From Tritrichomonas musculus (lineage: Eukaryota; Parabasalia; Tritrichomonadida; Tritrichomonadidae), in the NCBI GenBank assembly GCA_039105265.1, contig JAPFFF010000030.1:124001-188000 (forward strand): DNA of 64,000 bases, given 5' to 3'. A program made the position numbers and the translations under genes. The notes beneath the pieces are model-generated. The model was not told where the DNA came from, ran no database searches, and was given only the letters and a program-made list of their open reading frames with translations. This document shows positions 1 to 9,308 of this stretch, in pieces; position 1 is the stretch's first letter, and every line of letters begins with the position of its first letter.

Positions 1-125
1 GGAAACAATATGCAGAATGATAATAAATGCATGCATTGCAAGGCCAGTCAAAAACCCATATCTACCTACAATTTATTCATTTTTTACAAATTGAGAGTGT
101 ATTTAGCCGGATCCTCCTAAATACC

Positions 126-1317
126 ATGAAGTTCCTGCACGGCGCCATCTCAGTGCGCGAGGAAAAAAGTCAGACGATCTGCTTCCTCGCGCGCCACTTG
201 CACGACAGAGGCTTCGTCGCGATGTCGCAGATTCCAGACACCTGGGCGTGCGCCGCCGTTCTTCGTGGACACGTCCGACAGGCTGTGCGCAGCAGCCGAG
301 GAGGAGAGGCTTGCGCACAGGAGGCTCGCAGCTGATGGCGCGAATCCGTGCCCAGTTGCGGTGATGCTGCGTGCTGACGATATTGACTCCTTTCAAAAAG
401 TTGCATGCAATCCGGCATTTGAAATGAGCCAGAAAGTGAAACGTCGGAATTTGAGAAGTGCGACTTCATCAACAACCGTCCCGGCTCGCTCCTCGAGCAC
501 TCCGCGTTCTTCGGCGCGCTGCGGCGACCTGATGAAGCACGCGGTCGCCGGCGGAGATTGTCCACATCTGCGAGCAGCTCGGCGATGCGAGCTTCAAGGG
601 CACGCGCGAGCTTGCGATCAAGTTCCACCGCTGGGCATCTTTGGGTGGCTACAGCTTCGCGAACCAGTGCATCCGCTTCTCAAACATCGGCGCTGTCGTA
701 CCCGCTGCTGGCGAAGTGGCTGGCCAAGCACAAGGAGAAGCTCGGGGGGCCTTGGCGAAGCAGAAGATTGGCTTCCTGCACTACGCAACGCGAAACGAGA
801 ACATCGCGATTCTGCGGCGGCTCGCGCAGAGAGAACTCAGCAATGTCAACGCAGTACAAGGGGAAGCCGCGAGTGTTCCTGGCGATCGAGACAGAGAACT
901 ACGGCGTCTGCAAGTTTCTCACTGTGCAAAAGGAAATCGACTTCGATGCGACTTCAGCGGGAAGCAGTTCACCCACGTCGCGTGCGGACACAGGAGCGTC
1001 GAGATACTGAGCGACCTGCTTGACAACTGCAGCGATAGGATTGACATCGGCAGCCTTGATAAAAACGGCGACACGACGCGGCACTTGGCGTGCGAAAACG
1101 GGAACGTTGAAATAATTGTGGCGCGTCTCGGGCACTGCAGGCAGGTGGCAAGCTCAGCGCAAAGAACAAGAAAGGTAAAACGCCGGTCATGGTCGGATGC
1201 CTGTCGACGAGAGTGAAAAGGAGGCTTGACGTTGCTCGCGCAGTCTACAACTTTGCTCGCGAGGAAGAAAGGGCCGGAATCATCAACTGCCAAGGCCCGC
1301 TGAAAAAGTCGCATGGC
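126..1317 (+). pseudogene. Ankyrin-repeat protein pseudogene (DUF3447-like N-terminus)
   Basis: The plus strand carries a decayed ankyrin protein spread over all three frames. Early pieces read SVREEKSQTICFLARHLHDR, then LRADDIDSFQKVACNPAF and NNRPGSLLEHSAFFGAL, which resemble the N-terminal domain of the large trichomonad ankyrin family. Clear ankyrin pieces follow (KIGFLHYATRNENIAILRRL, HVACGHRSVEIL, HLACENGNVEII) and the last frame ends at a stop near 1317. At least five frame changes are needed to follow it, so it cannot be expressed as one protein. The stretch is strikingly GC-rich beside its AT-rich surroundings. Ankyrin repeats mediate protein-protein contacts; the family's cellular role is not known to me. 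The left boundary is uncertain and the original gene may have begun outside the window. Confidence 0.75.
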
Positions 1318-1627
1318 TAACTAAGTGATATTAAAAATGAAAATGGATTCAACGTGGCGAATTCCTTCTTTCAATCACTGCAGAATCCGCCTCAGAAGAT
1401 TGCGCCTTTTTAATTTTTTCGTCGTTAATAAAAAGCATGTTAAACCAAAAATCTGCCTTTTCTAGGTTATTCTAACATAAAATGTTGAGATTGGATAATG
1501 ATTTGGTAGGTAGAGTTTCTGAAAAAGCTCATCACAAACTCAGTGCATGTCTGGCCTGCAACAGGAATCATCTGCAGAAGGTTAGATAAATAATGCAATT
1601 GATTTTTTGGATTGAACAAGAAAAAAA

Positions 1628-1902
1628 CAGAGGCATGTCAACCAAAATTTTTATCACCAAAAGTTATTAATAAATTATCAAAAATATAATTATATCTTTT
1701 TGTAAATTCATTCAATTATGATAATTATAATATAACTATTAATAATACTTTGTAATATGCAATATTAATATTGAGGAAAAATTCGAAACTCAACAGAAGA
1801 AACGAATCAGATTTGGTAGAATTTTATTAATGGATGCTCTAATAATCTAAATCCTAAATTATGAGTTTCGCTTATTGTTCATTCTTGGTTGACATGCCTC
1901 TA
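1628..1902. mobile_element. Short non-autonomous inverted-repeat element (MITE-like), TIR family A
   Basis: AGAGGCATGTCAACCAA at 1629-1645 is matched in exact inverted orientation at 1885-1901. The interior is about 240 bp of AT-rich sequence without a coding frame. The same terminus with two transitions (TAGAGGTATATCAACCAA) bounds a larger element at 49460-51371, so this is a family and not chance. A flanking TA is visible on the right (1901-1902) but not on the left. A Tc1/mariner-type origin is plausible but not shown. Confidence 0.6.
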
Positions 1903-2141
1903 TAAAAACATAAATAATTTTTAAAAAAAAATTATTTTTGCCTCAATTTTTTTTGTTAAAAAAAAAGAAGATATATAAATAAATATAAAATATTTTAAAA
2001 TACATTTATATAATATAAAATATATAATGGAACCTAAAATATATATAGAATAAAATATATATTAATGATCTTTTATTTCAAGATTTTTTAAAAAAAAAAA
2101 AAAAAAATTATTCATTCAAAAATTTGAAAAAAAAATTTTAT

Positions 2142-2148
2142 TCATTCT
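2142..2148 (+). promoter_or_regulatory. Initiator-like (Inr) element
   Basis: TCATTCT fits the trichomonad initiator consensus TCAYWNN, where transcription starts at the A. The A at 2144 lies 23 nt before the ATG at 2167, within the usual short 5' leader. The site sits in T-rich sequence, so a chance match is possible. Confidence 0.4.
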
Positions 2149-2166
2149 TTTTTTTTCTTAAGCCAA

Positions 2167-5100
2167 ATGCAAGAACTTTTCAAAGAGTTTGATGTACAAT
2201 TTAAATCAAATAAAATATCTTTCACTTTTGAGTGCTTTGCTCAAGTCTTTTGCAAATATAATTTCTTTTTAATTAATTCAAAATCTGATTTTACATCAGA
2301 ACTTGATTATCAATTGGAGCAGAAAATCAAAGAATCGCAAGATATTGTGGTAGATGAATATGAAGATCGAGCACAAATGCCAGCTATTAAATATATTATT
2401 ATATGTATAGAGAAATTACTGATTGTCATCAATGAAAAGGTCCTATCCCTGCTAGATAAGTATATTTCAATCAATACAAATATGAGAATTCTATTTTTGA
2501 AAAAGGACCTCCCTTCATTTCAGTATTTGCCGAATGAGCCAGAGTCAAATAAGAAATTCATTGAATTTTGTTTTGAAGACTTCCGCGGAATTGAATTGAG
2601 AAGCCCAAAATCAATTAAAAAATGCTGGTTTATAATTAAGAGATGTATGCTGATGTACTTGCTAAAGAAAAGTTACCATAAGACATTCAATAACAGAGTT
2701 GATGGCTTCTCAAATGATTTTCCGGCCAAGCATTCCAAACTCGATGAAGAAAAATGCGTTGAGTTGCAATTTATAGATTCAAGTGCCACATCAGCAGTTC
2801 ATTTATTTTATAGCATAGAAAATGAGCTTCTTTTTATTGGGAAAAAAGTCATCGACGCTTTTGAAGATTCAAGATTGCAGGAAAGAGAAATCAAAAACTT
2901 GTCGGGCATTCATCATCCATTCTTGCCACAATTCTATGGCGTCTTTGAAAGCTCCGGCAGTAAAACGATTTCTATTGAATATATAAATGGTGTTACACTA
3001 AATAGCTTTATTAGACCTGAGCTGTCATTTGCAGATAGAATGAAAATAATCGTCCAAATCATGTTTGTGATCGAGTATCTGCATGATCACGAATTCATAT
3101 ATCGCGACCTGAAGCCAAATAACGTCATGATCGATAAGAATGGAATTGTTGTTCTTATTGATTTTGATCGCATGCTTAAGTCTGATAGCAACATTGCAGG
3201 AACAACTACTTTCTCTCCATTCGCGGCACCTGAAGTTTTGCAATTCCAGTATAAAAAAAAGTCAGACATTTTCTCGCTCGGACTGATGATCTATTACATC
3301 CTGACTGGAGAAATTCTAGAAAAAAGTGAAGGTGAAGAGTACAACTTTGAAAGAATTCCTAATGAATATTCCGCCACGGCTGCTATGTGTGGTCGTTGCA
3401 CGAAGGAAAATCCAGACGACAGGCCTTCAATTACTGAAATAATTGTTGAATTTTATGTTAATTACTACAATGTTTTTGGCATCGAATTATTTGATGATGT
3501 TTTATTATATCTGTCTAAATCAAAAAATCCACACTCTCAATGCGAACTTGGCGCTTTGTATTATGAAGGAAGAAGTATTCCTCAAAATGAAAGAAAAGCT
3601 TTTATTTTGTTTTCGTTTTCAGCCAGCTATAACAATCCAAAGGCCCAGCATTTTCTTGGATTGATGTATTATGAAGGGAATGATTATTTCATTAGAAACA
3701 CAAGTGTTGCATACCAATATTTTTCACTTTCTTCACAAAATTATCCGCAATCAAAGCATTATTGTGATTTAATTCAAGAGAACTCAAAATCTATTCAAAT
3801 TTCTTTTCAAGAACTTCCTTCAAAATTTCAATCAATGATTGACAATGCTGAAAATCCAACTTTGAGAAAAATCTTTTCGAATTTCCGCTTTTTATATCTG
3901 CCTTTAAATGAGATTTATTCAAAACAAAAGAATGTTACTGAGCAGTTAATTGAATCTTATTTATTAAGTGTCTTTAAAGAATTCAATTTCATTGTGTATG
4001 AATTTGTTCACAATTTCTTTTTAACTGAAGATGAAAATCCAAAAGAAAAAAGCATAACTGCTGTTATATGTGTTGAAGGATTCTGTTTTATTATTCAATC
4101 GATTGATGAAGATTTTATTTCAAAAATATTATTTTATATGAATTCTAAACTCATTAATTTGACTGGCGTATTTGAAAGAATTAATCAAAAGTCAATTGAA
4201 ATAGGAAAAGTAAAAGACTTTATTAACGATGCTACAAAAATTGATCCAGTAACTTGTGCACTTATGGATCCAGCCATGCTACATTTATTAATTGAGAAAG
4301 AAACTTTTTTCAATAATATTATGAACCCTGCTGTTTCTTATCTAATTCGGAGATATTCTTATCCATCTTATTATTTCAAAGATTCATCTTTTTTTACATT
4401 TAATCATAATGTACAAGCAGATGATATAATCAAAAGAAAACTCAAAAAATTTTTATTTTCCAAAATGAAAAATCATGATGAAAATGATATTCAATTTCAA
4501 ATTAGTTCTGAAAATCATTATATTTACAGTTTCAAAGAAGAAGATTTTATTACTTTGAGAGGAATTAAAAGCACATCAAAAGCAAGCTATTACTTAGTCA
4601 TGCACATTGAAACTCTCTTTATATTTGCAATGAAAAAATATCACAAAAATCAGCCAAATTTCAAGCATGAAGTTGATTTTTGTTCAAATTATTCTCACAG
4701 ATGTATGACAAAGTTTTATGGCTTTGTTAAGAATAATGATGAAATCATAGGCTTTATTTATGAATATATGTGCAACGGAAATTTGTATGACCATATAAGG
4801 TGCAATCCATATATAATATCGCCAACCTATTCATTCAATGCAATGAATCGAATATTTCAAGGCATTGATTATCTTCATCGTAATTCGCTTATTCACCTTG
4901 ACTTAAATTCAAGAAACATTCTCATTGATCACGACTTCATTCCTTACATTTCAAAATTTGAACTAATTAGGAAAGAAACAGATGAAAAGCTGCCTGATTA
5001 TTACGATAAAGAACTTCTCTATATGTCTCCAGAAGAATATTATGAAAAGAATATTTCTTTTACATCCATGATTTATTCGTTTGGCAGAATGATATATCTT

Positions 5101-7086
5101 TTATTTGAAAAGAGTGAATTCTGTGATGAAAAAACAAGTCAAGACATTTTCAAAATTAATAATCCAATGAGAAGCGTTCCACGAGAGATAGAAGAAATAT
5201 ATCAATCATGCATTAAATTCAATGAAAAAGAGAGAATCAATCATGATTCTTTGAAGGGAATTATTTCTGCAATTTCTTTTTCACCCTATTTCATTGAAAA
5301 CTATAATGCAGATGATGATGATAAAGAACGAATCATTCATGAAGTTGTTCAATATTTTTGTGAAAATATTGCTATTAATAATTCAACATTGATACTTTCT
5401 CCATCATCAATATCATTATTCATTCCTGAAATTGTTTCTTTAATGTCTAATTCAAACAATTCTTCAATTATATCAAATACTCTGGCAATCACTATTCCTT
5501 CTGGAGTTACTTTAATTGAAGAAAATAAATACAAAGGTTATTCTTCACTCATTAAATTATCTTTTGAATATCCATCATCAGTTCTTTCATTGGAAACTTC
5601 ATCATTTGAGGGATGCTCATCATTGACCAAGATAATAATACCTGCTTCTGTAACGAAAATATGTGGAAATTCCTTTAAAGATTGTTCTGCCTTAACTCAA
5701 ATTATTATTCCGTCATCTGTGGAATATATTGGACCGTTTGCCTTTTATCAATGCGCATCACTCGTCCAAATGTCTATTCCGTCTTCTGTGAAGTCAATTG
5801 GTTATTCGGCATTCAGTATGTGCAAATCATTGATAAAGATAATTGTTCCTTCATTCATAGAAGAAATTAGTTCATCTACTTTTCAAGGATGCGCATCTTT
5901 GTCTTCAATAACTATTCCTTCTTCTGTAGCAAAAATTGGTGGAGGAGCTTTCGCTGAATGCTCCTCATTGAGAGAAATAAAAATTCCATCTTTAATAACT
6001 TCGATTGAAACTAATACATTTCAGAAATGTTCATCTTTGCGTTCGATAACAATCCCTTCTTCTGTGACAAAAATTTGCAAAGCTGCGTTTAGCGGATGTT
6101 CTTCTCTCAAACGAATTGAAATACCTTCTTCTATTGCACAAATAGAGAAAGAAGTGTTTGCTGAATGCACGTCATTGATTCACGTAATTCTTCCTTCTAC
6201 TGTAATCTCAATTGAAGATGATGCCTTTAACGGATGTTCATCTTTGCAAGCAATAACAATTCCGCCATCAGTAGCGAAAATTGGAGCTGGTGCATTCAGT
6301 AACTGCTCGTCGCTGGAAGAAATATCTGTTCCTCCTTCTGTGACATCTCTTGGAGAGCACGCTTTCAGTGGTTGTTCATCTCTTAGGCAAGTATCGTTGC
6401 CGCCATCAGTAAAGTCCATTAAAGATGGCCTTTTTAATGAGTGCGCATCATTGCCGAAAATAACGATTCCTCCTTCGATCAAAAAAATCAAAGATAATGC
6501 ATTTAGCGGATGCAAATCGCTCACTGAGTTGTCAATTCCGTCTTCAGTGGAGAAAATGGGCGAGTTTTCATTCAGCTACTGCACATCACTGGAAAAAGTG
6601 ACGATCCCTTCATCAGTAACAACGATCGAAGACTATGCATTTGCAGGCTGTTCATCCCTTGCGCAAGTAGAAATCCCTTCTTCAGTGTCCTGTATCGGCA
6701 GCTGTGCATTCAGCGGATGCTCGTCTCTCACACAAATTATTGTTCCATCATCCGTGACGTCAGTCGAAAGCGGAGCCTTTAGCTTATGTTCTTCGCTGAG
6801 ACAGATATCAATCCCAGCTTCATTAAGCTCGATCGAAAATGATGTTTTTAGTGAGTGCGCCTCGCTGGCACAAGTAGAAATCCCGCCTTCCGTTGCCTCC
6901 ATTGGCGATGGCGCATTTAGCGGGTGCGCGTCATTAAAGCGAGTGACCATTCATTCATCTTTACGATCAATTGGATGCGGAGCTTTCCAAAGGTGCTTTT
7001 CGCTTTCCAGGGTATCACTGCCGTCGTCTGTGACCAATATCGAAGATAGCGCTTTTCCTTCATATATCAAAGTTGTTAGATTGTGA
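2167..7086 (+). CDS. Kinase-Sel1-pseudokinase-BspA-type LRR fusion protein (1,639 aa)
   Basis: A single uninterrupted frame encodes four modules. Residues about 211-430 form a kinase-like domain with a candidate Lys226/227, the catalytic loop YRDLKPNN (Asp314) and DFD (332-334) in place of DFG. About 451-530 hold two Sel1-like repeats (GALYYEGRSIPQNERKA). About 797-1050 form a second kinase fold with HLDLNSRNIL (Asp912), but the DFG position reads SKFE (929-932), so the metal-binding Asp is absent and this is probably a pseudokinase. From about 1105 to the end run 23 LRR_5/BspA-type repeats of about 23 residues (pattern IPSSVxxIxxxAFxGCSSLxxI), the last cut off by the stop. No signal peptide or membrane segment is seen, so it is probably intracellular. 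The first 200 residues match nothing I know. Coding sequence becomes GC-richer through the last third. The start is the first ATG after the AT-rich leader. Confidence 0.9.
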   Translation: MQELFKEFDVQFKSNKISFTFECFAQVFCKYNFFLINSKSDFTSELDYQLEQKIKESQDIVVDEYEDRAQMPAIKYIIICIEKLLIVINEKVLSLLDKYISINTNMRILFLKKDLPSFQYLPNEPESNKKFIEFCFEDFRGIELRSPKSIKKCWFIIKRCMLMYLLKKSYHKTFNNRVDGFSNDFPAKHSKLDEEKCVELQFIDSSATSAVHLFYSIENELLFIGKKVIDAFEDSRLQEREIKNLSGIHHPFLPQFYGVFESSGSKTISIEYINGVTLNSFIRPELSFADRMKIIVQIMFVIEYLHDHEFIYRDLKPNNVMIDKNGIVVLIDFDRMLKSDSNIAGTTTFSPFAAPEVLQFQYKKKSDIFSLGLMIYYILTGEILEKSEGEEYNFERIPNEYSATAAMCGRCTKENPDDRPSITEIIVEFYVNYYNVFGIELFDDVLLYLSKSKNPHSQCELGALYYEGRSIPQNERKAFILFSFSASYNNPKAQHFLGLMYYEGNDYFIRNTSVAYQYFSLSSQNYPQSKHYCDLIQENSKSIQISFQELPSKFQSMIDNAENPTLRKIFSNFRFLYLPLNEIYSKQKNVTEQLIESYLLSVFKEFNFIVYEFVHNFFLTEDENPKEKSITAVICVEGFCFIIQSIDEDFISKILFYMNSKLINLTGVFERINQKSIEIGKVKDFINDATKIDPVTCALMDPAMLHLLIEKETFFNNIMNPAVSYLIRRYSYPSYYFKDSSFFTFNHNVQADDIIKRKLKKFLFSKMKNHDENDIQFQISSENHYIYSFKEEDFITLRGIKSTSKASYYLVMHIETLFIFAMKKYHKNQPNFKHEVDFCSNYSHRCMTKFYGFVKNNDEIIGFIYEYMCNGNLYDHIRCNPYIISPTYSFNAMNRIFQGIDYLHRNSLIHLDLNSRNILIDHDFIPYISKFELIRKETDEKLPDYYDKELLYMSPEEYYEKNISFTSMIYSFGRMIYLLFEKSEFCDEKTSQDIFKINNPMRSVPREIEEIYQSCIKFNEKERINHDSLKGIISAISFSPYFIENYNADDDDKERIIHEVVQYFCENIAINNSTLILSPSSISLFIPEIVSLMSNSNNSSIISNTLAITIPSGVTLIEENKYKGYSSLIKLSFEYPSSVLSLETSSFEGCSSLTKIIIPASVTKICGNSFKDCSALTQIIIPSSVEYIGPFAFYQCASLVQMSIPSSVKSIGYSAFSMCKSLIKIIVPSFIEEISSSTFQGCASLSSITIPSSVAKIGGGAFAECSSLREIKIPSLITSIETNTFQKCSSLRSITIPSSVTKICKAAFSGCSSLKRIEIPSSIAQIEKEVFAECTSLIHVILPSTVISIEDDAFNGCSSLQAITIPPSVAKIGAGAFSNCSSLEEISVPPSVTSLGEHAFSGCSSLRQVSLPPSVKSIKDGLFNECASLPKITIPPSIKKIKDNAFSGCKSLTELSIPSSVEKMGEFSFSYCTSLEKVTIPSSVTTIEDYAFAGCSSLAQVEIPSSVSCIGSCAFSGCSSLTQIIVPSSVTSVESGAFSLCSSLRQISIPASLSSIENDVFSECASLAQVEIPPSVASIGDGAFSGCASLKRVTIHSSLRSIGCGAFQRCFSLSRVSLPSSVTNIEDSAFPSYIKVVRL

Positions 7087-7861
7087 TGCATTGCAAAACT
7101 GAAGTATGATTGTGGAACTTAGATTTGATGAAAAATGAAATAATAATCGAAATATTATAATTAAAAATCTTTATTAGATTTAGACATCATAAGAGTAAAA
7201 TATATAATATTTCTTATTATGATTATTTAAGAATTTGTAAACAACTTTAAATAAGAATTATATCAAATCATTTTCAATAAAAATAAAAATATTTTGGTCC
7301 AGAACTATTGAGTCGGTTTAAACATCAATTTGAGCACCTCCAAAGATGATTACCAGTTTTTGGTAGAGGGGTTCTCCATTCCATAATATTAATATTGTTA
7401 ATATAAGAAGAAGAGAAATAAAATATTATTTCATTTCCATTCAATAAATAATTAGGGTTTTGAAATATCTCATATAAAATATTATTAGTGTTCATAGAAA
7501 TACGGAAGTACATTTGAAATTATATATATATAAATATATATTTCTATATTTCTAATGTTCATAAATTATTTCTAGAAATAAATTATCACCTTAAAGTTTT
7601 TTGAATAATTATGTCACAAAATAAAATATAAATTTCTTTTATTTATATTAATAAAAAGAAATATCATAATATTTTTTATTATTTATATCATATATATAAT
7701 ATAATTATATTAACTATATTTATAGTTAATATTAAATTAATTGAGATATTAGTAAATTAGATTCTTTTAAACCTTATTTAAAAAGTTAGCTAATTTTTTT
7801 TTATTTTTATTCAAAAATATTTATTACTACAGTCAAAAAGTTTCTTGTGAGAATTAAAAAT
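7087..7861. other. AT-rich intergenic spacer
   Basis: Runs of A/T with no sustained coding frame. A G-rich phrase, GGTAGAGGGGTT, at about 7361 resembles the GGTAGGGGGTTT phrases near 11.9 kb. TCAAAAAGTT about 30 bp before the next ATG may be a promoter motif. Confidence 0.5.
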
Positions 7862-8257
7862 ATGTGTAAAGAAACAGACGAACCAGACAAGAAGAAGAAA
7901 CAAAAGAAGTCGAGTAGTACCAAAAGCACTAAAAGTACTACCAAAACAAAGGAAGTAGAAAGCCCAAAGGAACAACCAAGCTCACCACCAGAAACTCCAG
8001 CTCCAGAACCACAAGCTGATGAAGCTAGCAAGCCTGCAGAAGCATCTTCATCAGATCCACCAAAAGAAGAGCCAGCCTCAACACAAAACAAAGAAGCTCC
8101 AGCTCCAGAACCAACTCCAGAGCCAGCAGCAGCTCCAGAAGCTAACGATTCACAAAAAGGCTCCGACGGATATTCTGGTTATGAATCAGGATCTGGTTCA
8201 TATTCTGATTACAGTTCATATGAGTATGGTTCATATACTGCAGATTCTTCTTCTTAA
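7862..8257 (+). CDS. Small low-complexity Lys/Pro/Ser-Tyr-rich protein (131 aa)
   Basis: The frame opens at ATG 7862 (MCKETDEPDKKKK); an in-frame GTG at 7847 is ignored because trichomonads start at ATG. Three low-complexity zones follow one another: a lysine/serine-rich head (KKKKQKKSSSTKSTKS), a Pro/Glu/Ala-rich middle with repeated APEPxPEP phrases, and a Gly/Ser/Tyr-rich tail (GYSGYESGSGSYSDYSSYEY). No fold, signal peptide or membrane segment is visible, so the protein is probably disordered. The stop is TAAA. Codon choice and GC content stand out from the flanking spacer, which supports a real gene. The basic head and tyrosine-rich tail suggest binding or condensate behaviour, but no function can be assigned. 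Confidence 0.6.
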   Translation: MCKETDEPDKKKKQKKSSSTKSTKSTTKTKEVESPKEQPSSPPETPAPEPQADEASKPAEASSSDPPKEEPASTQNKEAPAPEPTPEPAAAPEANDSQKGSDGYSGYESGSGSYSDYSSYEYGSYTADSSS

Positions 8258-8614
8258 AGAGCAAGAAGTAAATATTGGTATTAAATTTGATTTTGAAAAG
8301 GCTGTATATTGCAACCGCTGATAATAAATTCTTTTTTTAATTGCTCCTTTATTTTTTTAATTTTTTTTTTTTTAAGGGTCTATTGATCGGATTTAATGTA
8401 AACTTTTCAAATTTTGTTAAAACTCATAGAATATTATGATTTTGTTAAAACTCATTGAAAAAATTATGGTCAAAAGGGTATAAAGTTTCTCCAAAACGAT
8501 CAAAAATTTTAACAACAAGGATTTCATTTTTTTTTTTTTTTATGATAATTGAAAATAAGGATCTGTATTATTAAAAAGTTTGATCTACTGTATCAAATTG
8601 GATAAATTTTTAAA
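8258..8614. other. AT-rich spacer with a short direct repeat
   Basis: TTTTGTTAAAACTCAT occurs at 8412-8427 and again at 8440-8455. Otherwise only poly(T) tracts and AT-rich sequence are seen. Confidence 0.45.
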
Positions 8615-9085
8615 AAAACTATTGAATTTTCATCGATTCAGAACTTCAAATAATTGAAGAATGAGCATTTTAACATTCATCAATTGAAAGCATATTTATT
8701 CCAGAAAGTGTACTGCAATTCAAATAAATAAATTAGCAAAGATCAATGTTGATCCATGAAATTTACGATATTAGAATTATGAATGGAAAATGATCATTTG
8801 TATAGCACCAGTAATTTTTGAAAATTGCGATGAAATTGTTTTTGCTAGACGAGATATCAAAGAAATAGCAAATCAATCATTCATCCATATTATATGGCCA
8901 TACATAAACAACTTCAACGAATTGATGATCCTTCAATCTCAGAGAAAAATCAGAAATCAAATTATATGAATCAAGCTCAGTTTTTTCCAGGAGGTGCAAT
9001 TATTACGATTCCTATTGAGTGCTTCATTTGAAATCGATTCTGTTGGTGCATTTCTCTTTATATGTGGCCAGAATTGGTCTTTTTT
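8615..9085 (+). pseudogene. Decayed BspA-like leucine-rich-repeat gene
   Basis: Conceptual translation of 8641-8724 gives ELQIIEE, a stop, AF, a stop, then HSSIESIFIPESVLQFK, which is the LRR_5/BspA repeat pattern. Downstream, ARRDIKEIANQSFIHIIWPY (about 8845) and ASFEIDSVGAF (about 9024) recover further repeat phrases in other frames. Several stops and frame changes separate them. The family encodes trichomonad surface or intracellular LRR proteins; the remnant is AT-rich and related in pattern to the intact LRR tail at 5.5-7.1 kb, but it is not a recent copy of it. Boundaries are approximate. Confidence 0.6.
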
Positions 9086-9308
9086 TTTTTTTTTTTCTTG
9101 GACAATGAAAGCAAGTTAAATATAATTTGGCTTTGCTAGGATAATGTAGATATTTATCAATTAGATTACAAATGAGTGTTATGTGACTTTGATTGGTGAA
9201 TGAGTTTGATGGGAAAAAATATTCTTATTTCAAACTTTAATTAAAGTAAGTCAAACATATATTAACAAATCAATTTTTTTATTAGTATAAAGAAAACAAA
9301 AAAAAAGT

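Larger units (their letters stand above)
1318..2166. other. AT-rich intergenic spacer with one short inverted-repeat element
   Basis: Apart from the short element at 1628-1902 and the initiator-like site at 2142 I see only A/T runs and no credible coding frame. A GC-richer patch at about 1500-1585 may be residue of the upstream pseudogene. Confidence 0.6.
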
